From Clostridiales bacterium (lineage in GTDB: Bacteria; Bacillota; Clostridia; Peptostreptococcales; Anaerovoracaceae): DNA of 17,987 nt. Of this stretch, positions 1 through 6,002 are shown piece after piece (positions within the stretch are counted from its first letter, which is position 1; each line of letters begins with the position of its first letter). The position numbers and the translations under genes are program-made. Below the pieces are notes generated by a model that was not told the DNA's origin, did no database searches, and saw only the letters and a list, made by a program, of their open reading frames with translations. The DNA is taken from assembly GCA_009785435.1 (NCBI GenBank), contig WQWG01000003.1, positions 1 through 17,987 of the forward strand. The letters are read 5' to 3'.

Positions 1-486
1 CTGATGCGTGATTGCCATTGGGAAAGTTGTGATGTTATATCTGTCAGCCATTTCCTGATGGATGTCCCAACCGCCGCCGAATCTCATCCAGAATACCGCA
101 TCATATGGATCCGCGAACTCTCCCGGTGTTGATGAGTAAAGTGTTGCAGCAAGCTCAAGTGTCCACTGTGATGAAGACTGTACGCCAGCATCAAGTACAC
201 CGTCTCTGATTGCATTTGGCATTTCAAATGCAGCAACTACTTCGCCCGAACCGAATACGTCAAGGATAAGACGTCCGCCGGACATTTCTTCAATTTTTCT
301 TGCCAAGTTAAGGTGCAGGTCATGATACATGGTACCTGTCGGTGTAAATGTTTGCGATGTCCAACGGAACGTTTCGCCTGTGAAATCGTCACCGCCGTTA
401 GTAACATTGTTGTTGTTATTGCCACAAGCTGCCAATGTAAGGGCTAGCACTGCGATCAACGCGATTGCCAATAACTTTTTCTTCAT
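1..486 (-). CDS. TRAP transporter solute-binding lipoprotein (DctP family), N-terminal part
   Basis: The gene runs off the left edge; 162 N-terminal residues are visible. It begins with a lipoprotein signal peptide: Lys-rich residues 2-4, a hydrophobic stretch, and lipobox LAAC with Cys21 as the lipidation site. An Asn/Gly linker follows (GNNNNN). The mature part has the DctP-type pattern of a Lys/Glu-rich helix, then MSGGRL, DVFGSGEVV, and an AIRDGVLDAG-like segment. Such proteins are anchored outside the membrane and hand small carboxylates or related solutes to a TRAP membrane permease; no permease gene is visible, so it would lie beyond the left edge. The start is set by AGGAGG at 492-497, a good distance from the ATG at 486. 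The solute is unknown. It is divergent from acyl-CoA genes, which would fit uptake of an organic acid, but that is only inference. Confidence 0.85.
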   Translation of the reverse strand, partial: MKKKLLAIALIAVLALTLAACGNNNNNVTNGGDDFTGETFRWTSQTFTPTGTMYHDLHLNLARKIEEMSGGRLILDVFGSGEVVAAFEMPNAIRDGVLDAGVQSSSQWTLELAATLYSSTPGEFADPYDAVFWMRFGGGWDIHQEMADRYNITTFPMAITHQ

Positions 487-563
487 AATTTCCTCCTACA
501 ATTTTTTAAAATGATTTATTCCTTTATATCAACTTTATCGCCTTAATGCAATAAAGACAGATA

Positions 564-611
564 TTAAAATATCAATCTCATTCGTGTATTTCGCTTATTA
601 TAATGACTCAT
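564..611 (-). other. Possible 15-aa leader ORF upstream of the TRAP lipoprotein
   Basis: On the minus strand a GGAGGTGG sequence at 616-623 lies 7 nt before an ATG that opens a 15-codon frame, MSHYNKRNTRMRLIF, ending in TAA at 564-566. The frame lies between the candidate promoter (673-701) and the lipoprotein start (486), so it would be in the roughly 180-nt leader. A small hairpin GATATT-AA-AATATC (560-573) covers its stop. It could be a translated leader or chance; the good ribosome binding site is the only real support. Confidence 0.2.
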
Positions 612-672
612 TTTACCACCTCCGTCTACTCCTTGCAACCGTTTTTCTCACAAGCACGGTGATTACGGTGAT

Positions 673-701
673 ATTATATCAGGTAGAATAGCTTCTTGCA
701 A
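673..701 (-). promoter_or_regulatory. Candidate sigma-A promoter for the TRAP lipoprotein gene
   Basis: Read on the minus strand: TTGCAA (696-701), 17-bp spacer, TATAAT (673-678), with TG one base upstream of the -10 (extended -10). It would give a leader of about 180 nt before the start codon at 486. Confidence 0.6.
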
Positions 702-754
702 TACGCGTACATATAAAATTATTGTTTTTTTTTTAACAACTCCATTTCGCTTCA

Positions 755-782
755 TTGACATTGAATATGGTTTTGATATAAT
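755..782 (+). promoter_or_regulatory. Consensus sigma-A promoter for the crotonase/CoA-transferase operon
   Basis: Perfect TTGACA (755-760), 16-bp spacer, perfect TATAAT (777-782). The predicted start near 789 leaves a short leader carrying AGGAGG at 806-811. Both hexamers being consensus suggests strong expression. Confidence 0.8.
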
Positions 783-819
783 AAAAATTACTTAATATTT
801 AATATAGGAGGAATACACA

Positions 820-1599
820 ATGAGTTATAGCTGCATTAAGTTTGAAAAGAAAGACCTTATTGGTTATGTTACAATCAACAGACCTGAAGCACTCAATTCC
901 CTGAACAATGATGTTATCAACGAGGTTACCGATGTATTCAAAAAGATAAGCGATGATGACGAAGTCAGAGTCGTCATCCTTACAGGTGAAGGCAGAGCTT
1001 TCGTCGCGGGAGCGGATATCGGCAACCTCCTCAAGCAGGACGCAATCAGCGGTAGAGCCGGCGCAATGAAAGCCCAAGCGATGATGGACTTGATTGAAAA
1101 CATCGAAAAACCTGTCATTGCTGCAGTAAACGGTTTTGCCCTCGGCGGAGGCTGCGAGCTTGCTATGGCGTGCGATATGAGAATTGCATCCGACAAAGCA
1201 AAGTTTGGCCAACCTGAAGTAAACCTCGGTATCATCCCTTGTTTCGGCGGAACGCAAAGGCTTTCCAGGCTTGTCGGCAAAGGCATGGCAAAATACCTGA
1301 TTTTCAGCACGGAAATGATCGATGCTCAAGAAGCATTCCGAATCGGACTTGCCGATCGAGTTGTTGCGCACGAAGAACTGATGCCAACCGTTGAAGCTCT
1401 TGCAAAAACGATCATCTCTAAAGCGCCTATCGCAGTCAAAATGGCCAAAGCGTCAATCAACAACGGCGTCAATCTTGATCTTAGGTCTGCAAACCAGTTT
1501 GAAGTTGAAGCCTATGTAAGCACGCTTTCCACGGAAGACAGGGTTGAAGGCATGACGGCATTCTTGGAGAAGAGACCATCACAGTTCAAGAACAAATAA
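820..1599 (+). CDS. Enoyl-CoA hydratase / 3-hydroxybutyryl-CoA dehydratase (crotonase)
   Basis: A 259-residue cytosolic crotonase-family enzyme that adds water to, or removes it from, short-chain enoyl/3-hydroxyacyl-CoA. The oxyanion-hole region reads GRAFVAGADI (residues 58-67), followed by NGFALGGGCELAMACD (104-119). Both catalytic glutamates of classical crotonase are present: Glu113 in GGGCE and Glu133 in GQPEVNLG. The usual IPGFGGTQRL block reads IPCFGGTQRL, with Cys141 in place of Gly. Length is typical for the family (about 260). The start is set by AGGAGG at 806-811. A CoA-transferase follows after 72 bp on the same strand without a terminator, so the two are probably co-transcribed and act in butyrate/crotonate- or amino-acid-type fermentation. 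The exact substrate cannot be read from sequence. Confidence 0.93.
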   Translation: MSYSCIKFEKKDLIGYVTINRPEALNSLNNDVINEVTDVFKKISDDDEVRVVILTGEGRAFVAGADIGNLLKQDAISGRAGAMKAQAMMDLIENIEKPVIAAVNGFALGGGCELAMACDMRIASDKAKFGQPEVNLGIIPCFGGTQRLSRLVGKGMAKYLIFSTEMIDAQEAFRIGLADRVVAHEELMPTVEALAKTIISKAPIAVKMAKASINNGVNLDLRSANQFEVEAYVSTLSTEDRVEGMTAFLEKRPSQFKNK

Positions 1600-1671
1600 T
1601 GAATTATACGTATATAAAAATTATTCATTCACGATTTATAGCTGCGTAAGCAGCAATGGAGGCATTCATTT

Positions 1672-3231
1672 ATGAGAAAACCGAAAAAAGTTATGACAGC
1701 CGCTGAAGTGGCTGCTTCTATCCAAGACGGCCAAACAATCGCAGGAAGCGGTTTTGTAGCCAGCGCTCTTCCGGAAGCCCTTTATATCGCTCTTGAAAAG
1801 CGTTTTCTTGAAACCGGATCACCAAAAAACCTTACCTTTTGTTACGCAAGTTCACAAGGCAGCTGGGGCGGCACCGGTGGTGACCGTTTTGCTCACAAAG
1901 GCATGACCAAACGCGTCATCGGCGCCCACTACGCGACCGCGCCCGCAATGGGAAAAGCTTTGCTGAACAACGAACTTGAGGGATACAACTTTCCTCAAGG
2001 AGCGATCACAAACCTCTTTAGAGAAATTGCTGCCAACAAGGTAGGCACGATCACGCACGTTGGACTTCACACGTTCGTTGACCCAAGGATCGAAGGTGGA
2101 AAAATCAATTCGATCACCAAGGAAGACCTTGTTGAGGTTATCAATATCGGCGGAAGAGAAATGCTTTGGTTTAAAGCATTCCCGGTTGACGTCGCTTTGA
2201 TCCGCGGTTCTTACGCAGACGAAAACGGCAATGTAACTGTACACCGCGAAGTCATACCCGGTGAAGTGACTGCCATTGCGCAGGCTGCGAAAAACAGCGG
2301 CGGAAAAGTCTACGTACAAGTCGAAAAAATCGTAAAAGCCGGCACTTTAGATGCCAAGATGGTCAAAATTCCGGGCATCTACGTAGATGCGCTCGTCGTT
2401 GCAGAGCCTCACGAGCATGAGCAGTCCATTGGATGTGACTTCGATCCGTCTCTGACTGGAGAAGTCAGGATTCCTGTCGACTCCTTAGAGCCGCTGCCTT
2501 TGGATGCTAAAAAAATCATCGGCCGCAGAGGCGCAATGGAGCTTTCAGAAGGCGTAGTCGTAAACCTCGGAATCGGAGCGCCTGAGTATGTTTCAGCGGT
2601 TGCAAATGAAGAGGGCATCAGCGACTTTATGACGCTTACCGTAGAAGCAGGCCCGATCGGCGGCGTCCCACAGGGCGGCAAACGTTTCGGGTCAACCAGA
2701 AACGCGGAAGCCATCCTTTGTCATCACGAGCAATTTGACTTTTATGACGGCGGCGGACTTGATCTTGCTTTCTTAGGACTTGCCGAGTCAGACAAGAACG
2801 GAAGCATCAATGTCAGCAGGTTCGGACCTAAACTTGCAGGTTGTGGCGGTTTCATGCATATTGCCCAGAGCGCAAAGAAAGTATTTTTCCTAGGCACCTT
2901 TACTGCAGGCGGACTAAAAACAAGCGTTAAAGACGGCAAGCTTATAATCGATGTCGAAGGCCGCGAGAAAAAATTTGTTGATACCGTTGAGCAAATCACA
3001 TTTAACGGCAAATACAACGCGGAAAAAGGCAAAAATGTCAAGTATATTACCGAAAGAGCTGTCTTCGAATTGAGAAAAGACGGTGTCTACCTGATGGAGG
3101 TAGCTCCTGGCATCGATGTTCAAACGCAGATTCTTGACCTTATGGATTTCACCCCCAAGATGGACGGCGAGCCTAAGATCATGGATGCGAAATTATTCCG
3201 CACTGAATTGATGGGACTTAAACAAGACTAA
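1672..3231 (+). CDS. pct: Propionate/acetate-type CoA-transferase (family I)
   Basis: A 519-residue fused alpha/beta family I CoA-transferase that moves CoA between short-chain acyl-CoA and acetate, propionate, lactate or similar acids. The N-terminal half has SGFVASALPEAL (26-37), KRFLETGSPKN (43-53) and an SQGSWGG loop. The C-terminal half has VNLGIGAPEYV (297-307) and MTLTVEAGPIGGVP (320-333), where Glu325 is the expected catalytic glutamate that forms the acyl/CoA thioester. It closely resembles, from memory, Clostridium propionicum propionate CoA-transferase (524 aa) along its length, including LMDFTPKMDG and LMGLK near the C terminus. The ribosome binding site is GGAGG at 1658-1662. A small hairpin GCTGC-GTAA-GCAGC (1641-1654) lies in the gap after the crotonase. 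The operon ends at the terminator at 3247-3281. Substrate preference is not determined. Confidence 0.9.
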   Translation: MRKPKKVMTAAEVAASIQDGQTIAGSGFVASALPEALYIALEKRFLETGSPKNLTFCYASSQGSWGGTGGDRFAHKGMTKRVIGAHYATAPAMGKALLNNELEGYNFPQGAITNLFREIAANKVGTITHVGLHTFVDPRIEGGKINSITKEDLVEVINIGGREMLWFKAFPVDVALIRGSYADENGNVTVHREVIPGEVTAIAQAAKNSGGKVYVQVEKIVKAGTLDAKMVKIPGIYVDALVVAEPHEHEQSIGCDFDPSLTGEVRIPVDSLEPLPLDAKKIIGRRGAMELSEGVVVNLGIGAPEYVSAVANEEGISDFMTLTVEAGPIGGVPQGGKRFGSTRNAEAILCHHEQFDFYDGGGLDLAFLGLAESDKNGSINVSRFGPKLAGCGGFMHIAQSAKKVFFLGTFTAGGLKTSVKDGKLIIDVEGREKKFVDTVEQITFNGKYNAEKGKNVKYITERAVFELRKDGVYLMEVAPGIDVQTQILDLMDFTPKMDGEPKIMDAKLFRTELMGLKQD

Positions 3232-3246
3232 CATACTTATCTTTAT

Positions 3247-3281
3247 ATAATAAAAAAGTGGCTTAGCCACTTTTTTATTAT
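3247..3281. terminator. Bidirectional rho-independent terminator
   Basis: A perfect 16-bp stem (3247-3262 with 3266-3281, loop TTA). The GTGGC/GCCAC core is flanked by A6 on one side and T6 on the other, so it works for both the CoA-transferase (plus) and the RarD-like gene (minus). Its last base is part of the minus-strand TAA stop at 3281-3283. Confidence 0.92.
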
Positions 3282-4189
3282 TATGATTCTATTTTCGTCG
3301 AAGTGCCTCTGATCTCACCGTATGTGAAAAAGGCCAGCCCGATCCAAATGATCATGATCGCAACCAATTGTCCAAAGTCAAAAGGTTCTCTAAAAAGAAA
3401 AATGCTTATGAGAAGCTTGATGGAGGGCGATATATATACAATCATCCCAAGTGAAACCATGCTGATACGATTCGCGGCTATCGCAAATAGTATAAGCGGC
3501 GTAGCCGTAGCGATTCCCGAAAAAAGCAGCATTATGAATTGATGTGGCTCACCTGCATGAATCGCACCCCGTCCGGTTGCCTCAAAATACACGATTACCG
3601 GAAAAGTAATCATTGCAAGAAAGGCCGTTTCATAGAAGAGCGAAACGATCGCTTGTATTTTCAAATGTTTTTTGATTGCCGCATAGATGGCAAAAACGAT
3701 TGCAAGTGTAAGGGCGATTGTCGGAAGCCTCATGAAGTGCACCAACAGAACCAGTACGCCCATGCACGCAAAAACAATCGCAATCAATTTATATTTTGTC
3801 AAACGTTCTTTAAAAAAGATCATCCCAAGCATGCAGACAGCAAGCGGGTTCATATAATATCCGATGCTGGTTTGAATCGTCTGTCCTGCGTGTACGGCAG
3901 CAACATATACGCTCCAACTGATTACAATCAAACAACCGGCTGCAAAAAGCATGGCGATCGTTTTCTTGTTTTTCAAAGGCGCTTTGATTCCTGCGATCCC
4001 GTACACTTTTAAGACAGCCACGCCACATGTTACGGCCGTAAGCACGATTCTGTATAAAATAATGATGAATGGATCGATCGGTATCAATGCCCGCCAGTAA
4101 ATTGGCATAACGCCCCATACGAACATGCTGCTTACGGCACAGATCATGCCGATTCTTTGCGCTTTTCTTTCGTCTGTTGTTTCGTTCAT
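3281..4189 (-). CDS. rarD: EamA/DMT-family transporter, RarD-like
   Basis: A protein of about 302 residues with roughly ten hydrophobic helices, as expected for the drug/metabolite transporter superfamily. The first block reads GMICAVSSMFVWGVMPIYWRAL and the middle has GCLIVISWSVYVAAVHAGQTIQTSIGYY-type sequence, broken here only by helix ends. IxxSxGYYxNPL followed by FKERLT is characteristic of RarD; FREPFDFGQ marks the second repeat. RarD proteins are inner-membrane permeases of uncertain substrate, named for chloramphenicol-sensitivity effects. I chose the ATG at 4189; an adjacent TTG (4192) is one codon upstream and lies closer to the AAGGAG at about 4205-4210, so either may be used. It has its own promoter and shares the terminator at 3247-3281 with the convergent operon. 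Confidence 0.85.
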   Translation of the reverse strand: MNETTDERKAQRIGMICAVSSMFVWGVMPIYWRALIPIDPFIIILYRIVLTAVTCGVAVLKVYGIAGIKAPLKNKKTIAMLFAAGCLIVISWSVYVAAVHAGQTIQTSIGYYMNPLAVCMLGMIFFKERLTKYKLIAIVFACMGVLVLLVHFMRLPTIALTLAIVFAIYAAIKKHLKIQAIVSLFYETAFLAMITFPVIVYFEATGRGAIHAGEPHQFIMLLFSGIATATPLILFAIAANRISMVSLGMIVYISPSIKLLISIFLFREPFDFGQLVAIMIIWIGLAFFTYGEIRGTSTKIES

Positions 4190-4224
4190 CAAAGCGGTGA
4201 TCTCTCCTTCTGTCGTTTGAGAGT

Positions 4225-4253
4225 ATCATACCACTTACACTATGAAAAAACAA
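4225..4253 (-). promoter_or_regulatory. Candidate promoter for the RarD-like gene
   Basis: Minus strand: TTGTTT (4248-4253), 17-bp spacer, TATGAT (4225-4230). It lies immediately after the terminator of the upstream small gene, about 36 bp before the start codon. Confidence 0.55.
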
Positions 4254-4258
4254 GGTTC

Positions 4259-4285
4259 AAAAGACAGAGGGAGAACCCTCTGGTC
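4259..4285 (-). terminator. Rho-independent terminator of the 57-aa gene
   Basis: Stem CAGAGGG/CCCTCTG (4265-4271 with 4276-4282), 4-nt loop, followed on the minus strand by TCTTTTG. It begins about 7 bp after the stop of the small Cys/Gly-rich gene, separating it from the RarD-like gene. Confidence 0.65.
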
Positions 4286-4291
4286 TCCCCC

Positions 4292-4465
4292 TTAGAACAA
4301 TCCTCCGAAAAGTCCGCCTCCGCCTCTGCCATTCGTATTGCAGAGCAATAAGTATCCGATAACAAGTATCCAAATAAAATTTCCTGACCCGGTCCCGCAT
4401 CCGTCATCACGGCATTCACAACAACTATCACAGCATCTGGTATCTCTTACGCATCCGTCTCCCAT
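4292..4465 (-). CDS. Small Cys-rich, Gly-tailed membrane protein of unknown function
   Basis: A 57-residue protein that I do not recognise. It has three zones: a polar N-terminal part with seven Cys within about 20 residues (including CC, CCEC and DGCG groupings), a single hydrophobic segment (NFIWILVIGYLLLC), and a Gly-rich tail ending GGGGLFGGLF. The start is decided by the ribosome binding site: a GGAGG core at about 4471-4475 forms part of an upstream ATG codon context, so the ATG at 4465, 5-6 nt downstream, is the likely start rather than the one at 4477. A terminator follows the stop closely, which supports a real gene. Composition resembles small Gly-rich single-pass proteins of spore-forming Firmicutes (YjcZ-like), but the Cys cluster differs and the link is only a guess. 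Confidence 0.6.
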   Translation of the reverse strand: MGDGCVRDTRCCDSCCECRDDGCGTGSGNFIWILVIGYLLLCNTNGRGGGGLFGGLF

Positions 4466-4523
4466 AAAAACCTCCATAATAAAATTTGCTATCCCATATT
4501 ATGCAGGCCGGTTAAAATGGTGA

Positions 4524-5048
4524 CTATTCCTCCGAAAACGATAATGCATACTCTTCCAGTTCATAATCGAGACACTTCTCAAAGTCAAATGTATACCCAC
4601 TGCCACCGGGCTTGTCCAGTTTGTCGCCGCGATGAAGTGTGATTGCTTCAAAGATCGATAAATCTTCACGTTTTTTTCCGGAAACATCTTGGCAAGAAAC
4701 GTTTTTTTCAAACTTGAACCAATCTCGAAAACGGTGTATTTCATCCGCAAGCTGCCCTGCCGCTCTCTCCCCTTTTGCATTCGATGCAAGGCCTAACAGC
4801 GCCATTTTGATCGTCTCAAGCAACGTATACAGTTCCGTTTCATCTTCTTGCATATGCTCAAGCATATCATCAAAATATTCCGTGATCAGTTCCCCCATTA
4901 TGTTTTCCGGCACTCTTGAAACGAGTGCGTACAAAGTCTCAACCGGTATGTCCATATCCATCTCGATCATGTCCGCAAAGTTGTCAAAATACACAAATTG
5001 CTCCGGGCGTTCAATATCCAACACTTCTAATAATGTTTTTAAATCCAT
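4524..5048 (-). CDS. Acidic hypothetical protein, coupled to murI
   Basis: A 174-residue soluble protein that I cannot assign. It is strongly acidic, with long stretches that look helical (DMIEMDMDIPVETLYALV; YFDDMLEHMQEDETELYTLL), no signal peptide and no membrane segment. A basic patch FRDWFKFEKN sits near residues 107-117 and the tail is acidic (LEEYALSFSEE). It starts 9 nt after the murI stop, and its AGGAG ribosome binding site overlaps the murI TAG, so translation is probably coupled to the racemase. No terminator is clear between it and the small gene downstream, so murI, this gene and the 57-aa gene may form one transcript. Function unknown; the coupling suggests co-expression with cell-wall precursor synthesis but nothing more. 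Confidence 0.75.
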   Translation of the reverse strand: MDLKTLLEVLDIERPEQFVYFDNFADMIEMDMDIPVETLYALVSRVPENIMGELITEYFDDMLEHMQEDETELYTLLETIKMALLGLASNAKGERAAGQLADEIHRFRDWFKFEKNVSCQDVSGKKREDLSIFEAITLHRGDKLDKPGGSGYTFDFEKCLDYELEEYALSFSEE

Positions 5049-5057
5049 TATTTTCTC

Positions 5058-5864
5058 CTAAAATTCTAAATTTTTAAATTGAATGCTGACTTCCGTATTT
5101 TCAAAAATACGATCGATCATATTCGTAAAGTTTTCTGAAAGGTCACTCGCGTAAAAAGTGCTTCCAAACGTCGAATCTTTTGCACCCAGATCCCTCTCCG
5201 CCAGCACGTCCTTAATTGTTGAAATGATCTCCTGCGACGGGTCGATGATCTTAATGCCGGGATAAAGCCTTTCAATGTTCTCGCGTATCAGCGGATAATG
5301 TGTACATCCCAAAACCACCGTATCGATCCGGTTTTCCAACAGAAAATCGTTCAAGTAATGTTTTATGGTCAGATCCATAATCTCATTGTTTAAGATACCC
5401 TCTTCGATCAATGGAACAAACGCAGGGCAAGCCATGGAAAACACGTTCAATTCGCTGTTTTGGCCCTTGATCAATTGGTCGTATACACCGCTTAAAATGG
5501 TAGCTTTCGTACCGATTATGCCGATCCTGTTCTCTGCGGAACATGCCTGTATGACCTTTTCAGCGGCCGGTTTTATGATACCGATGACAGGAATGTTCGG
5601 AAATCTTTCCCTTATATCAAAAAGGGCTACTGCGCTGACCGTATTGCATGCGATGACAATCATTTTCACGTCGTTTTCGACCAGAAAGTCCGCGATTTGT
5701 ATTGAGAACTTCCGAATCGTATCTGTCGCTTTTGACCCATACGGTGTGCGCGCGGTATCTCCGAAATAAATGATCTTCTCTTCCGGCAGTTCTCGCATTA
5801 AATACGGCATACATGTGAGCCCTCCGAGACCGGAATCAAAAAAACCGATCGGCCTGTTGTCCAT
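5058..5864 (-). CDS. murI: Glutamate racemase
   Basis: A 268-residue cytosolic enzyme interconverting L- and D-glutamate, giving D-Glu for peptidoglycan. The family signatures are all present: GFFDSGLGGL (7-16) with Asp10/Ser11, YFGDTARTPYGSK (33-45), IACNTVSA (71-78) with catalytic Cys73, and VVLGCTHYPLI (183-193) with the second catalytic Cys187. The two cysteines act as paired acid/base residues. Length is typical (about 265). The start ATG at 5864 has an AGAGGA sequence about 12 nt upstream, a little far but acceptable, and the N terminus aligns with the family. It is divergent from pepF and followed by an acidic protein whose ribosome binding site overlaps its stop. Confidence 0.95.
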   Translation of the reverse strand: MDNRPIGFFDSGLGGLTCMPYLMRELPEEKIIYFGDTARTPYGSKATDTIRKFSIQIADFLVENDVKMIVIACNTVSAVALFDIRERFPNIPVIGIIKPAAEKVIQACSAENRIGIIGTKATILSGVYDQLIKGQNSELNVFSMACPAFVPLIEEGILNNEIMDLTIKHYLNDFLLENRIDTVVLGCTHYPLIRENIERLYPGIKIIDPSQEIISTIKDVLAERDLGAKDSTFGSTFYASDLSENFTNMIDRIFENTEVSIQFKNLEF

Positions 5865-5911
5865 ACTGCTTATTTTCCTCTCGTTTTACGGCAGATCGTT
5901 TTCGCTGCCAT

Positions 5912-5947
5912 TTGAATCGTTATTTTTCTATGATATTATGATATAAT
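5912..5947 (+). promoter_or_regulatory. Promoter region for pepF
   Basis: Two readings on the plus strand: TTGAAT (5912-5917), 16-bp spacer, TATTAT (5934-5939); or the extended -10 TGATATAAT ending at 5947 with a weak -35. Either puts the start of RNA near 5946-5954, just before the ATG at 5961, which argues that translation begins at 6003 instead. Confidence 0.6.
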
Positions 5948-5966
5948 ATGTTTACGCTTTATGCAA
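5938..5966 (-). promoter_or_regulatory. Candidate promoter for murI, overlapping the pepF -10
   Basis: Minus strand: TTGCAT (5961-5966), 17-bp spacer, TATCAT (5938-5943). It overlaps the -10 elements read on the plus strand, so the two divergent promoters would compete for polymerase. Confidence 0.45.
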
Positions 5967-6002
5967 ATACTAAAACAACAATACAAAAATCGGGAGGCAA
6001 TC

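Larger units (their letters stand above)
487..819. other. 333-bp divergent intergenic region
   Basis: This gap between two divergently read genes holds a minus-strand promoter (673-701), a plus-strand promoter (755-782), the possible 15-aa leader frame (564-611) and A/T-rich sequence including a run of T at 725-734. No RNA gene or mobile element remnant is visible. Confidence 0.6.

Noticed and set aside
799..1371. A 190-codon minus-strand open frame antisense to the crotonase
   Set aside because: No ribosome binding site, no recognisable protein features, and it mirrors a clear enzyme with a perfect promoter on the other strand. A shadow frame.
3539..4012. A 157-codon plus-strand open frame inside the RarD-like gene
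   Set aside because: Antisense to a membrane protein with clear family features; composition is odd (rich in Cys, His, Asn) and there is no start signal.
4466..4477. Earlier start for the 57-aa gene
   Set aside because: The first ATG overlaps the GGAGG itself, so it cannot be served by it; the second ATG has the right spacing.
4478..4523. A TGCATAATATG stretch as a possible sporulation sigma-factor promoter for the 57-aa gene
   Set aside because: The -10 only partly fits the sigma-G/K patterns and no matching -35 is present.
5961..6002. Earlier pepF start adding 14 residues
   Set aside because: Only a few bases after the predicted start of RNA and without a ribosome binding site, while GGGAGG fits the ATG at 6003.
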